Assembly: GCA_916610825.1 (NCBI GenBank) | Contig: OU744448.1 | Location: forward strand, 2,653,501-2,717,500 | DNA: 64,000 bases | DNA from: Haliclystus octoradiatus | Lineage: Eukaryota > Cnidaria > Staurozoa > Stauromedusae > Haliclystidae | Direction of reading: 5' to 3' | Shown: positions 15,001 to 23,240 of the stretch, one piece after another | Numbering within the stretch: the first letter of the stretch is position 1 | Layout: every line of letters begins with the position of its first letter | The notes under the pieces: model-generated | The model's database searches: none | What the model was told of the DNA's origin: nothing | The model's input: only the letters and a program-made list of their open reading frames with translations | Translations under genes and position numbers: made by a program

Positions 15001-18000
15001 TGTACGAAAAAACAGTAATTCCAACAGTAATTTATAATCTAGAAGTTTGGACTACATTAAGGAAAGTTGACTTAGAAAGGCTGGAGAAAATTCAATCCAC
15101 AGCACTAAAAAGAATTCTAAAATTACCCAACAGTACCCCCCTATTGGGGAATTCTGAAAGAAATTGGTATGTGGCCCATCAGTATGTACATAGCATATCA
15201 ACGCCTAATACTTTTTCAAAACATAATAACATCAGACGACGAACGATTAGGTAAAAAGGTCTTATTAGAGCAGATAAACCAAGATACGGAAACAAGCTGG
15301 TACGGTGAAACCAAAAGAATGGCAGAAGAATTGAAAATAGATGAATTGGAAGCAACCAGGGCTACGAAGCAAGAGTGGAAAGAAATTATAAAAGAAAAGA
15401 TACAGGAGGAAGTGAATAGAACAAGTACAGAAAAAGAGAAAAAGATGAAGAAGTTAAGATACCAGAAGAAGCAGCAATATCAAAGGCAGGAATATTCGAA
15501 TGTAATAGGAATAAGTGAGGCGAGTGAGTTGCTGAGGTTGAGACTGGAAATGACTGACATAGGAAACAATTTGGGAAAGAGAAGAATGTGTTGCTGTGGA
15601 TTAGAATTGGAGTCTTTAGATCATTTGATTGAATGCATCACTGTGAAAAAAATGACTAAAGACGAGAATAATAATGAGCCCATAACGATCAATGACATAG
15701 AGCAAGCAGATTTACAAGGCCTTCAAAGAGCAAACACTTGGATAAAAATGTACATAGAAATAAGAAACGGAAAATAACCGGAAAAAATCAAATTACCGCC
15801 GGTATAGTAGTAATAGCTCACTATATTGATTAAGTAAACTCACAGTTAGATTTATCAATGTACACATAAAGTTGATAAAATTAAGATATTATGTAAATTT
15901 TAGCCTTGTACTCATTTAAGATGTGCTTGCCATAGTATGGCAAAGAGGGCACGTGACAATACAATACAATACAATTGAGAAGAAACTCATTGCGAAGAAC
16001 AGTCGTTGCGAAGAATGGTCGTTGCGAAAAAACTCGTTGAGAAGAAACTCATTGCGAAGAATAGTCGTTGCGAAGAATGGTCGTTGCGAAGAAACTCATT
16101 GCGAAGAAACTCATTGCGAAGAACAGTCGTTGCGAAGAATGGTCGTTGCGAAGAAACTCATTGAGAAGAAACTCATTGCGAAGAATAGTCGTTGCGAAGA
16201 ATGGTCGTTGCGAAGAAACTCATTGCGAAGAAACTCATTGCGAAGAACAGTCGTTGCGAAGATTGGTCGTTGCGAAGAAACTCATTGAGAAGAAACTCAT
16301 TGCGAAGAATAGTCGTTGCGAAGAAAATTGAGCTCTCGTCGTTGCGAAGAAACTCATTGCGATGAAACCATAGACTTATTAGAACATCTAGACCGCTAAC
16401 TTCTGACGTCACAGTGTCCGCTCGAAAACCATCGAATAAACGAAATCCACCATGTTGGCCTCACCACAATTTCAAAACGCCATTTAAAATATTTGGAAAC
16501 TGACAAATGGAGTAAGGGTTATAAGCTATTGTGAGCGTAATTGAATACCGATCGCCATCAAATTTCATTTATTTGAAGATCATAGATTCTGCTAGACTAT
16601 GGACGTGTTCAATCCGATTGGTAACCTAGAGATCAGCGAAAAAGTAGAACGAACTACTTTCACAGATATTGTTGTAAATATTTTTAAAATTCTATTAATG
16701 ATGTAAACATATTTCAAAATATCTGAATCAATAGATAATCATGATCGCATAATTATTCATACAAAGTAAAGAGGAATAATCCATTTAAATGTTACAAAAT
16801 TTGTATGTTCAGCTAAAAAATACCCGTTAATTCATTTATGTAGCTGCTAATCATGTCACCAATCGGATTGAACACGTCCATTGTCTAGAAAAATCTATGA
16901 TCTTCAAATCGTTGGAATTTGATGACGATCAGTCTTCCAATGCCATCACAATAGCTTATTTCCTTCACTCCATTTGCCAGTTTCCTAATATTGTAAATGG
17001 ACTTTTGAGAACCTGGTGAGGCCAACATGGCGGATATTCTTTGCGCTTTTCGAAATTTTGGCGGACATTCTATTTCGTTTATTCGATGGTTTTCGGCGGA
17101 CACTGTGACGTCAGAAGTTAGCGGTCTAGGTGTTCTAATCAGAACCATCTATTTACAATGTATAATGTACAATGTAACATATTTATGTAAATAGATGGCT
17201 CTGTTTATAACTTGTAAATATGGAACTGCCTTAGAATTGTAATGCAATTTTGTAATGCAATTAATTAATGGACGAAAATAGCAATCAAAATTAGAAGTCA
17301 TCTTAAGAAGTTAAGCACCTATACAACGTCCTTTTTTAACTTTCGACCCTTAGATGAAGCAGAGAGGCTGGATTTAAGTAACTTATTTTTAAAGAAATGA
17401 TAATTAGTTAAATACACCTGCTATAACGGTCACCTCTATACTGTGGCCAATGCTACAACATGTCCAAATCATAATTTATATGCAATGTAGCCTGTATATA
17501 ACATAAGTCTATGGATGAAACCAAGATATTATAATAGAACAATCAGGGGCATTTATTTCAATCGAACCACCTTCTTCTGATTCAGTGACAAGTCTGCCGA
17601 AATATATCCACACACAAAAATAATGATAAACGAAACTTTATAAAGTTATATTCTATTATAATATCTTGATGAAACTCATTGCGAAGAAAATTGAGCTCTC
17701 GTCGTTGCGAAGAAACTCATTGCGAAGAACAGTCGTTGCGAAGAAAATTCTTTGCAATGATTTTCTTCGCAACTACATGTCCCCGTAATAGCCAATACTT
17801 GCCTGATTCACATAGTTGAACTATTTTTGTATATATTTAACTTTTCAAATTATGTGTGAATTAAATCGAATAAAATAACAAAAACAAACGGTATTTCTAT
17901 TGGACATTGGATATAATTATTCATTGACCTACTAAAAGACTGCATTATCTAACTGTGTATCAATTTCTATTTTGAAACCGATTGATCAAGTACCCAAATT

Positions 18001-18130
18001 TAAATTGATTTTATTTTACTTTCAGGATACTTCTAATAAAATGTTTGTATCAATGGATTTTGAAAAAAACACAAAACAATGGAATGAGATTGACTTGAAA
18101 TTGAAACCGTGTATTTATAAGAGACGTTAA
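11..18130 (+). CDS. RRP8: Ribosomal RNA-processing protein 8 (nucleomethylin), complete, 5 exons
   Basis: Coding exons are 11-1050, 3229-3358, 4120-4226, 5741-5837 and 18026-18130. All junctions are GT/AG and the phases agree, giving 492 aa (human RRP8 is about 456). The start MFLEEEW matches the family N-terminus. Residues 1 to about 270 are lysine-rich and low complexity, as expected for a nucleolar tail. The methyltransferase part begins near [12 protein letters not shown] in exon 1. The SAM-binding motif VIADFGCG (about 352-359) opens in exon 2, CDMK and VFCLSLMG follow, then LKIAEV in exon 4, and the protein ends in PCIYKRR. The family is a class I SAM-dependent methyltransferase that makes m1A in large-subunit rRNA in the nucleolus; in mammals it also acts in rDNA silencing. 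Intron 4 is 12.2 kb and packed with mobile elements. Function is inferred from homology; exon calls are manual. Confidence 0.93.
1543..1725. mobile_element. Pogo-like MITE with TA target site
   Basis: It begins CAGTGAAACCTGTA and ends AACAGGTTTGACTG, imperfect terminal inverted repeats of about 20 bp flanked by TA on both sides. The interior alternates 'ggtggcc' and 'accattata' motifs. The same family recurs many times in the window. TA target duplication with a CAGT start is typical of Tc1/mariner pogo-like elements. No coding capacity; it lies in RRP8 intron 1. Confidence 0.75.
2394..2767 (+). mobile_element. tRNA-derived SINE, full length
   Basis: The tRNA-like head GGAGGATTAGCTCAGATGG carries an A box, and GTGGTTCAAATC a B box. 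A conserved body follows (GGAATTGCATTGTGAGTAGC; GATCTGCAGTGCCGCGGC) and the 3' end is a short TTAC/ATTAC repeat. A likely target duplication TACCCTT lies at 2381-2387 and about 2768-2774. Other copies are at 5910-6385, 56487-56681 and 63520-63894. Confidence 0.8.
2824..2952. mobile_element. Pogo-like MITE fragment
   Basis: It shares 'ctataacggtcacctct', 'attgaatcaatcctgtatataaagg' and 'atagtggcca' with the full MITE copies but lacks clear ends. It lies in RRP8 intron 1. Confidence 0.6.
2996..3180. mobile_element. Second MITE family, TA-flanked, GGTTAATATCCC ends
   Basis: It starts CAGTCGAACTCGGTTAATAT and ends GATATTAAGCAAGTTCGAAT followed by gta, so the termini are inverted repeats next to TA. 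The interior repeats 'cttaatatccc' and 'cttaatgtccc'. A decayed relative (gggatatt, tatgtggggatatttaagtaag) lies around 3945-4075. The ends resemble pogo-like elements, but the family differs from the CAGTGAAACCTG one. Confidence 0.6.
4543..5009. mobile_element. Pogo-like MITE interrupted by a second MITE
   Basis: The left end CAGTCAAACCTGTTATAACG and right end ATACAGGTTTCACTG form one element flanked by TA. It is split by a 282-bp insertion (4595-4876) and its target duplication. It lies in RRP8 intron 3. Confidence 0.75.
4595..4876. mobile_element. Non-autonomous hAT-like MITE with 8-bp target duplication
   Basis: The ends are long inverted repeats, CAGAGCCATCTATTTACAAG at the left and its reverse complement (with GTCCCAACTC inside) at the right. 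The element is bracketed by the perfect 8-bp direct repeat GTCTAGAG (4587-4594 and 4877-4884). An 8-bp target duplication with CAGAG termini fits the hAT superfamily. No transposase is present. A 64-bp relative with the same ends lies at 17140-17203, where the second contig copy begins. Confidence 0.8.
5036..5490. mobile_element. Foldback MITE with long inverted ends
   Basis: The left end GACCGAGCGCCAC...CTCCGGGCAACTTG is mirrored by CAAGTTGCCCGGAGAAACC...GTGGCGCTCGGTC at the right. Similarity continues inward ('cacataaaatg', 'tttcttgtttt'). No coding capacity; it lies in RRP8 intron 3. Confidence 0.65.
5910..6385 (+). mobile_element. Diverged SINE copy with internal insertion
   Basis: It shares with the other SINEs 'gattgaatggtgtccagagag', 'gcatcgttgcgcattgacaa', 'ttgatctgcag', 'atcattgctct' and 'ggtgccttcgatagggc'. 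The tRNA-like head is degraded. About 170 bp (roughly 6053-6225) between the two body motifs are absent from the copy at 2394. Confidence 0.65.
6829..7540. repeat. Tandem repeat, alternating 140- and 193-bp units
   Basis: The phrase 'gaggaaaattaaggagtcga' recurs at about 6868, 7008, 7201 and 7341, with a decayed copy near 7531. Spacing alternates about 140, 193, 140, 190. The longer unit additionally carries 'gtagagattatcggctttt' and 'accgataagttt'. The array is thus two copies of a ~333-bp dimer. No function is visible. Confidence 0.8.
7840..8301 (+). pseudogene. 3' end of a non-LTR retrotransposon ORF2, truncated
   Basis: The frame at 7930-8301 reads [19 protein letters not shown], then TRGHCKKL, then [18 protein letters not shown] and FKLFKNEL, and stops. 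This is the usual C-terminal tail of CR1/L2/Jockey-like reverse transcriptase proteins. Just upstream, in another frame, [14 protein letters not shown] belongs to the same protein, so there is a frameshift near 7940. The polymerase core is missing. It lies in RRP8 intron 4. Confidence 0.7.
8341..8576 (+). repeat. TTGCGAAGAA minisatellite, block 1
   Basis: Units of 15-16 bp share the core TTGCGAAGAA followed by ACTCA, CAGTCG, TGGTCG or TAGTCG. The variants run in a repeated order and form a higher-order repeat. It ends abruptly at the 3' tail of the inverted retrotransposon copy. Confidence 0.9.
8577..10346 (-). mobile_element. 5'-truncated inverted copy of the MADF/CCCH non-LTR element
   Basis: This is the reverse complement of 14203-15974 with few differences. 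It includes the 3' tail (tgtattgtattg on this strand) and the C-terminal half of ORF2: reverse transcriptase part at 9707-10346 ([15 protein letters not shown]) and tail part at 8773-9735. In this copy the tail reads through [15 protein letters not shown], where the plus copy has an extra C. It starts and ends directly in minisatellite blocks, so it inserted into that array or was duplicated with it. Confidence 0.88.
10347..10569 (+). repeat. TTGCGAAGAA minisatellite, block 2
   Basis: Same unit and same orientation as block 1. It separates the inverted retrotransposon copy from the 5' end of the plus-strand element. Confidence 0.9.
10765..12444 (+). pseudogene. Retrotransposon ORF1: MADF domain, coiled coil, three CCCH zinc fingers; one in-frame stop
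   Basis: Two open stretches, 10765-11649 (294 codons) and 11662-12444 (260 codons), are in the same frame and separated by one TAA, so this is probably one protein of about 560 aa with a nonsense codon. Residues about 10-95 look like a MADF DNA-binding domain ([43 protein letters not shown]). A long charged coiled coil follows. The second part has three fingers, C-x8-C-x5-C-x3-H, C-x7-C-x4-C-x3-H and C-x7-C-x5-C-x3-H, which would bind RNA. The role by analogy is packaging of element RNA. Alternatively it is two separate ORFs, the second starting at the ATG at 11662. Confidence 0.78.
12553..15777 (+). pseudogene. Retrotransposon ORF2: APE endonuclease and reverse transcriptase, broken
   Basis: The endonuclease motifs are all visible: [32 protein letters not shown] and YSDHRAI. 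The reverse transcriptase shows [41 protein letters not shown] and the catalytic YVDD. A C-terminal region ends with a Cys/His cluster (RRMCCCGLE...LDHLIEC). Breaks are a frameshift near the A7 run at about 13051-13057, an in-frame TGA at 14030-14032 (after EGW), a frameshift at a 10-bp tandem duplication near 14795-14815, and a frameshift at a C6 run near 15134. The C6 and A7 breaks could be sequencing errors; the TGA and the 10-bp duplication look real. Confidence 0.85.
15975..16369 (+). repeat. TTGCGAAGAA minisatellite, block 3
   Basis: The longest block, same unit and orientation, with variants TTGAGAAGAAACTCA and a terminal piece 'ttgagctctcgtcg'. That piece also appears in the small block at 17668, linking the two. 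Confidence 0.9.
16379..17138. mobile_element. Large foldback element, ~250-bp inverted arms
   Basis: The left arm starts TTAGAACATCTAGACCGC and contains TTCTGACGTCACAGTGTCCGC. The right arm ends with the mirror image, including GCGGACACTGTGACGTCAGA and GGTCTAGGTGTTCTAA. Inner arms 'ggacgtgttcaatccgattgg' and its complement surround a ~230-bp centre. It carries no coding sequence and follows directly on the minisatellite. Confidence 0.75.
17418..17510. mobile_element. Pogo-like MITE fragment
   Basis: 'ctataacggtcacctctata' through 'tagcctgtatataac' matches the interior and one end of the MITE family. It is truncated. The second assembly copy is at about 27878-27970. Confidence 0.5.
17668..17772 (+). 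repeat. Small TTGCGAAGAA block ending in a perfect hairpin
   Basis: About five units, then TTGCGAAGAAAAT (17736-17748), an 11-nt loop, and ATTTTCTTCGCAA (17760-17772), a perfect 13-bp inverted repeat. It is the only place where the unit appears in inverse orientation. The duplicate is at about 28128-28232. Confidence 0.8.
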
Positions 18131-19080
18131 TTAAAGACCCATAATTAACTAACTTGTCTCCTATTATCCAATTTAGGAGCTGTATCTGTAATTTATTTTT
18201 ACCTGATTCGTTATTTTATTATATTCTTTGCAGTGATATAAAATTAAATCAGAGTCAATAGTAATGCTAAAAAATATATTGATGTTAAGCCTGTGTATAA
18301 CAGCCACTTGTTTATAATGACCAGACTAAAATCAATGAAGTGGAAACCAATCATATTAATACTTCTTAAAAATGTAGTTATTAAGGAAACACACAAAATT
18401 GTTAGAACAAATCACAACGTTGTGAATCATGTACCAGCACGTCATTCTAGCTGGGTCAGATCTGGTTAAATTCGCGACTAATCACTAGTAAGCTTTGCAT
18501 GCACACAACTGTGATTTGTGGTATTAAATACAGTCCAACCTGTTAAAAGTTAACTTAAAACGTCACCTATATACAGCGGATACCTGTGTATAGTGAAAGT
18601 CTGAAAGTAGAAACGTATTAATTAATTATTTACTATTTTATATATGTTTCTCCACAATAAAGTTTAATTTTTAATTCATTCAAACATCTTTCTACAATGG
18701 CTGTATGTATGTAAAGATGAAATTGGGGGTCACTGTTGTTTGAACTTTGAGAACAATCGCTTATTGTTTCATTTGATTGTTCTCTGCATGGTGGATCAGT
18801 ATACAACGTCATCCAAAACGCATGAATGAGCACGTGATTGACAATTCCTCAAGCAGCTGGTTAAAGCCTCGCTATGATTTCTTTTGATTTCAATGAGGCT
18901 TATTGTCTTAAAAATGAAAAGAAAACTTCTATGTTGAGGGATTTATCGTGATTTGTTTTCAAATATGAACTGTTTAACTTATTTACTTCCTTTGGTATTG
19001 AAAGAGTATAGTCTTATCAGTTTGCTGCAGTGAATTGGATTTGAATTGAAGATTATCTGCTATTAAAACTGTAAAGAACG
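18131..19080. other. Intergenic between RRP8 and glycosyltransferase A
   Basis: AT-rich. It holds a decayed pogo-like MITE at about 18529-18610 (cagtccaacctgttaaaa...). I see no exon-like sequence; a 66-codon minus-strand frame at 18633-18833 resembles nothing I know. The promoter of the downstream gene must lie here, but I cannot point to its elements. Confidence 0.5.
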
Positions 19081-20211
19081 ATGGGAATTCCTATCAAACA
19101 GTTAACTTTTTTGACGATTTCTGTTTTGACTTTGGTAGTAAGTTTTCATATTGTAAACCATTTATTTTCAATGTATGGTAAAGAAGCAAGTCGTATATTT
19201 ATTACAACGAAAAGAATAGAGAGAAAATTAGAATTAAGTAATTCACAATCAATGAAGAGTATGGCAACGTTGTATAATAACTCTGTGATTTGTTTTCGAG
19301 AAAGTAAACGAACAGTTTTATCTTATTTGAAAGGACATACAATTGATAAGGATATTAAAGAAACGCCACATCAAAATTTTTATCCTTCTTGTTCGGATAA
19401 AAGTGATTTGATAATATTACTTACAACACGACCTAGTGCTTTTAGTAGTCGTGCAGCAATTCGTATGTCATGGGGTCGACATGATTCAGCAATTAACCAA
19501 TTAGCAAGAAAAGAGCATAACATTAAAGGTACTTGGAGAGTTATATTTGCAATTGGTTGGCAAGATTCTGCTCAAATTACCACATTAATTAAAAGAGAAC
19601 ATGAAGAATTTAATGATATTCTAATGTTGGATTATCCTGATACTTACAGTAATTTACCTAATAAAACAATGCTGAGTTTGGAATGGATTGGTGATAACTG
19701 CCAAACAAAATATATGTTAAAAACAGATGATGATTGTTTTGTTAACATATTAGATATGGTTAATTGGATAAATTCTCTCGATCCAAATAAACAGCAATAT
19801 ATTGGTCGTGTAAATACAAGGATGCCTGTTATAAGAGATCCTAAACATCGTAATTTTGTATCGAAAGAAGATCACGATTTAGAAATTTATAGTCCTTATT
19901 GCGCTGGAGGAGGCTATGTGTTAGCTGGAAATATATTAAAGAATATTTCACAAGCTGGAAAACAAATAAAACAAATTATAAATGAAGATGCCTACATGGG
20001 AATGGTTGGACACTCTTTAGGTATTAAGCCTTATAACGATGAACGATTCCTCCCATATATATTTTTTGGTCCGTCTATTAAGAAACTGTCGGCTTGCGAA
20101 TGGAAGGATAATTTCTTAATGCATAATGTAATTGGTAAGAGACAATTAAAAATGCATTGGGATAGATTAGCCGTAATGGCATTTAGCTCGATCTGTGAAA
20201 AGATATGGTAA
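19081..20211 (+). CDS. Beta-1,3-glycosyltransferase (GT31 family), copy A
   Basis: Intronless, 376 aa, a type II Golgi enzyme transferring a sugar from UDP-galactose or UDP-GlcNAc to glycoproteins or glycolipids. A short cytosolic end and one membrane segment (about 8-30) precede a stem to about residue 90. Catalytic motifs in order: AIRMSWG (126-132), DTYSNLPNKT (187-196), the metal-binding KTDDDCFVN (DDD 216-218), SPYCAGGGYVLAG (271-283) and EDAYMG (302-307). Sequons lie at N66, N194 and N288. Length and single-exon structure fit B3GALT-type enzymes, but donor and acceptor cannot be read from sequence. Copy B faces it 4 kb away and is nearly identical from residue 93 to 308. The entry at 29541-30671 is probably the same gene assembled twice. 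Confidence 0.92.
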   Translation: MGIPIKQLTFLTISVLTLVVSFHIVNHLFSMYGKEASRIFITTKRIERKLELSNSQSMKSMATLYNNSVICFRESKRTVLSYLKGHTIDKDIKETPHQNFYPSCSDKSDLIILLTTRPSAFSSRAAIRMSWGRHDSAINQLARKEHNIKGTWRVIFAIGWQDSAQITTLIKREHEEFNDILMLDYPDTYSNLPNKTMLSLEWIGDNCQTKYMLKTDDDCFVNILDMVNWINSLDPNKQQYIGRVNTRMPVIRDPKHRNFVSKEDHDLEIYSPYCAGGGYVLAGNILKNISQAGKQIKQIINEDAYMGMVGHSLGIKPYNDERFLPYIFFGPSIKKLSACEWKDNFLMHNVIGKRQLKMHWDRLAVMAFSSICEKIW

Positions 20212-20615
20212 TTTAATAGTAGATTATTAAAGCCTCAATTTGGTACCCAGATATTACATATATATATATATATATACATATATTTATGTAATCTATTAAT
20301 ACATGCAGACAATCAGTTGTATTCTAAAAGAATCTTCTAGAACAGAATTGATTGATTGCAAGTGTTTGTGTTAAATTTAGTAATATATACATTACATACA
20401 TTTTGATAAATTGACAATTTATTTCAACGATTCTAACTTGAAGTCACAAAATGTGAAAAATATGAGTTCATTAGTTTGAACTTTCCTACACTTCACATAT
20501 CAGTAATTTTCATTTACTGGGAATTCTTCCTAAGAAAGTTAGTAATTGATATAAAATAAAAGTTAGAATATTTGTACTATATTTATTATAATAAGAATAA
20601 TAATAATATGCAAAC
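20212..20615. other. 3' flank of glycosyltransferase A
   Basis: AT-rich, with a (TA)n run around 20257-20285. No gene or recognisable repeat otherwise. Confidence 0.5.
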
Positions 20616-21355
20616 CATTTAAGAGAGTGCTCGATACAGTTAAGTAGACCTCCCGGGTAGAGCTATGTATAAATGAAACAAAGAAAAATTATGTATGAAT
20701 GAAACTTGACTAATCTTTGTATCATTTATAAAATAAAATACTTTATAATGATTATTTAAGTATTAAATTATTTTCTTGAATGTACAGTAGACCTACTAAT
20801 AGTTAAGGAATAAAATTGGCTAATTTTGTTGTCAATATTTGGTTAAATATTTCAAGATAGAGGATGGCGACAAAAAATAAACAGACTTAGGTTTAAACAA
20901 CGTTTCGCAATAGCTATTTGTATAGCTCTACCTAAGTAAATAATATATTTTCTTTGTTGTATTGTTTTGTACCCAATTCTATAATCACGTAAATTTTTAC
21001 TATAAATACTTTGTAATTTTAATATGTTATTCCTTTTAACCTAATGATGCAATTAAGCTATTGCGAAACGTTGTTTAAACCTAAGTCTGTTTATTTTTTG
21101 TCGCTATCCTTTATCTTGAAATGTTTAATCAAATATTGACAAGAAAATTAGCCAGTTTTATTCCTTAACTATTAGTAGGTCTACTGTACATTCAAGAAAA
21201 TAATTTAATACTTAAATAATCATTATAAAGTATTTTATTTTATAAATGATACAAAGATTAGTCAAGTTTCATTCATACGTAATTTTTCTTTGTTTCATTT
21301 ACACATAGCTCTACCCGGGAGCTCTACTTAACTGTATCGAGCACTCTCTTAAATG
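20616..21355. mobile_element. Foldback element with ~300-bp inverted arms
   Basis: Left arm 20616-20915 (catttaagagagtgctcgat ... cgtttcgcaatagc) is nearly the exact reverse complement of right arm 21056-21355. The ~140-bp centre is unique. No open frame. The second assembly copy is at about 31076-31815. Confidence 0.85.
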
Positions 21356-21461
21356 TTTTTTGAAGAAACTTGTACTGAATATTTAGTTAAAACTGAAAAA
21401 AAATTGTTACACAATAGTAGGGTTAATATTTAAATTAGAGGTGGGACGATGGAAGAATTTT

Positions 21462-22050
21462 AATTGTTGATTGATTGATTTTTATTTGTCAAATGAAATA
21501 AAAGTTTGACAGGCAAACACTGGTAAGTTACATATAACTTACACTTACATTGGAGCCTAAATTTGAAATACAACATGATAATAATTAAAAGCTAAGTCTA
21601 CAAAAATTTGAAAAATCTATTTTGATCTAAAGTTTTTTTAAATGTAACAAAAGGAGCAGTAACTAGTGATTCTGGTAATGACTTCCATATTGGTATTACA
21701 GTGAAACCTGTATATAACGGCGAGCTACGAGAGGTAGATAAATTGACCATTATAGACAGGTGGCCTTTATATACAGGTTTTATTCAATAGAAAATGTTAT
21801 TTTAGACATTGCAAGAGTGACCACTATAGAGAGGTGGCCGCTTTATAGAGGTGACCGTTATAACAGGTTTGACTGTATATGGTTTGCAAATATATTAGCT
21901 ACGGTGTTATTGATAGGTAAATGTCTTTGATGTAATTTTTGAGAATGTCCTCTAGTTTTGGTTTTGTGAAAGGCAAAAAATATTTGAGGATCATATTTGA
22001 TTTGAATATTAATTTACTGTATAGATGAATATGTTGAATAAGATATAGGC
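21462..22050 (-). pseudogene. 3' remnant of a LINE, interrupted by a MITE
   Basis: On the minus strand I read TRGHSQKLHQRHLPIN, a break at the MITE (21699-21875), then LPESLVTAPFVTFKKTLD and a stop. A 3' UTR follows, ending in an ATCA/TCAA repeat (21468-21480). This is the C-terminal tail of a CR1/L2-like reverse transcriptase, without the polymerase core. Confidence 0.65.
21699..21875. mobile_element. Complete pogo-like MITE
   Basis: Starts CAGTGAAACCTGTATATAAC and ends GTTATAACAGGTTTGACTG, with TA on both sides, 177 bp. It is the best-preserved copy in the window and sits inside a LINE remnant. The second assembly copy is at 32159-32335. Confidence 0.8.
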
Positions 22051-22063
22051 CTACTTGAATTTA

Positions 22064-22423
22064 ACTTCATTATAATGTTGATCAATGATAAGAACAAGAC
22101 AATATTTTGCTACAGTATCGATTTAATCTAAAATCATCTTCAGGCAGTAAGAGAGAGAATGAACAGACTTACATCGTTTATATAAGGAATAACTAAATAG
22201 TATAATATATATAATATATTGAAATCAGGATTTATTTAACAACATAATTACAGTATCAAACATTATAACGGAAGGGGACAGTCTGCTGATTAGTTATTCC
22301 TTATATTTAAACGATGTAAGTTTATTCATTCTCTCTCTTACTGCCTGAAGATGATTTTAGATTAAACCGAAACTGTAGCAAAATATTGTGTCTTGTTCTT
22401 ATCGATGATCAACATAATGAAGT
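22064..22423. mobile_element. Foldback MITE, ~130-bp arms
   Basis: Left arm 22064-22196 (acttcattataatgttgatc ... aaggaataacta) mirrors the right arm 22292-22423. It includes 'catcttcaggcagtaagaga' and its complement. The centre is ~95 bp. No coding sequence. Confidence 0.75.
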
Positions 22424-22677
22424 TATGTTTTAATAATATCAATAACTAACATTAACCTATTAAATCAACATGTATTTGGGAGCTTCAATACTCTAATATC
22501 TTTGAAAATTGCAAAACGTTTGAAAGATTCTAATAAAATTGGTTCAAACCTTTGCAAGCTTTCGTTTCAAAATTTCAATTGCGGAGGGGGTGTCACCCGC
22601 CCCCCAGGATATACAGTTGTGCATTTCAAATCTTATTTTTGATAGTTTTGGACCCAGATCACGAATCTGATTCATAC

Positions 22678-22716
22678 ACAGTGAAACCTGTATATAACCG
22701 CCAGCTAGCTAGAGTT
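22678..22716. mobile_element. Solo end of a pogo-like MITE
   Basis: cagtgaaacctgtatataac followed by 'cgccagctagctagag', then unrelated AT-rich DNA. The rest of the element is missing. Confidence 0.5.
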
Positions 22717-23089
22717 CATGGACTTTTTAACCATTTATTCATTTATTTTATTGTTTTATAATAATAAAGATAGATTTATCTATCGTCAGATGTGATAGTC
22801 ATCAATACCGATTACACATTGGCAGAGCTGTAATACATAAGAATGGTGACTGAGTCAAAGAAAAACTTTATGATTTTATTAATTTTGCTTTATTGTTATT
22901 TATTTTATTATTATTTGTTTTTATTTTATTTTTATTTTCATGTACATTTCATGAACTATTTACAACCTGAATTTACAACCATTCATTCATTTATTTTATT
23001 AATTTATTTTATTTAATTTTTTGTTTTTCATTTTATTTATTATTTTTTATTGTATAATAAATGTTAATTGTTGGTTTGTTTATTTTGGG

Positions 23090-23240
23090 TTAAATATTGA
23101 TAAAAAGATATTAAATTATTTAAATTGTTTCCAATGTTGTTTGCAGCATCTAAGTTCAACAGTGAGATCATTCCACAACTTAGGTGCTACACATGAAAAT
23201 GACCGTGCTCCGTATAATTTCAGTTGGTGATGATGTTCTT
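23090..23240 (-). pseudogene. Short LINE ORF2 tail remnant
   Basis: The minus strand reads LKLYGARSFSCVAPKLWNDL followed by TVELR, the conserved 'R-F-x-x-A-P-x-L-W-N-x-L' tail of LINE reverse transcriptases. It is flanked by T-rich low-complexity DNA (22860-23060). Confidence 0.5.

Larger units (their letters stand above)
10570..15974 (+). mobile_element. Near full-length non-LTR retrotransposon with MADF/CCCH ORF1
   Basis: The order is a ~200-bp 5' leader, ORF1 (10765-12444, one internal stop), a 108-bp spacer, ORF2 with an APE-like endonuclease and reverse transcriptase (12553-15777, broken), a ~180-bp 3' region, and the short tail acaatacaatacaat. There are no long terminal repeats. Both ends abut the minisatellite. 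It resembles RTE/Proto2-like APE LINEs in endonuclease and RT sequence, but the clade is my guess. It lies in RRP8 intron 4, sense to the host gene. Confidence 0.85.

Noticed and set aside
8292-16331. Open frames with repeated LRRNSLRR and [10 protein letters not shown]
   Set aside because: They are read-through of the 15-16 bp minisatellite and have no protein-like features.
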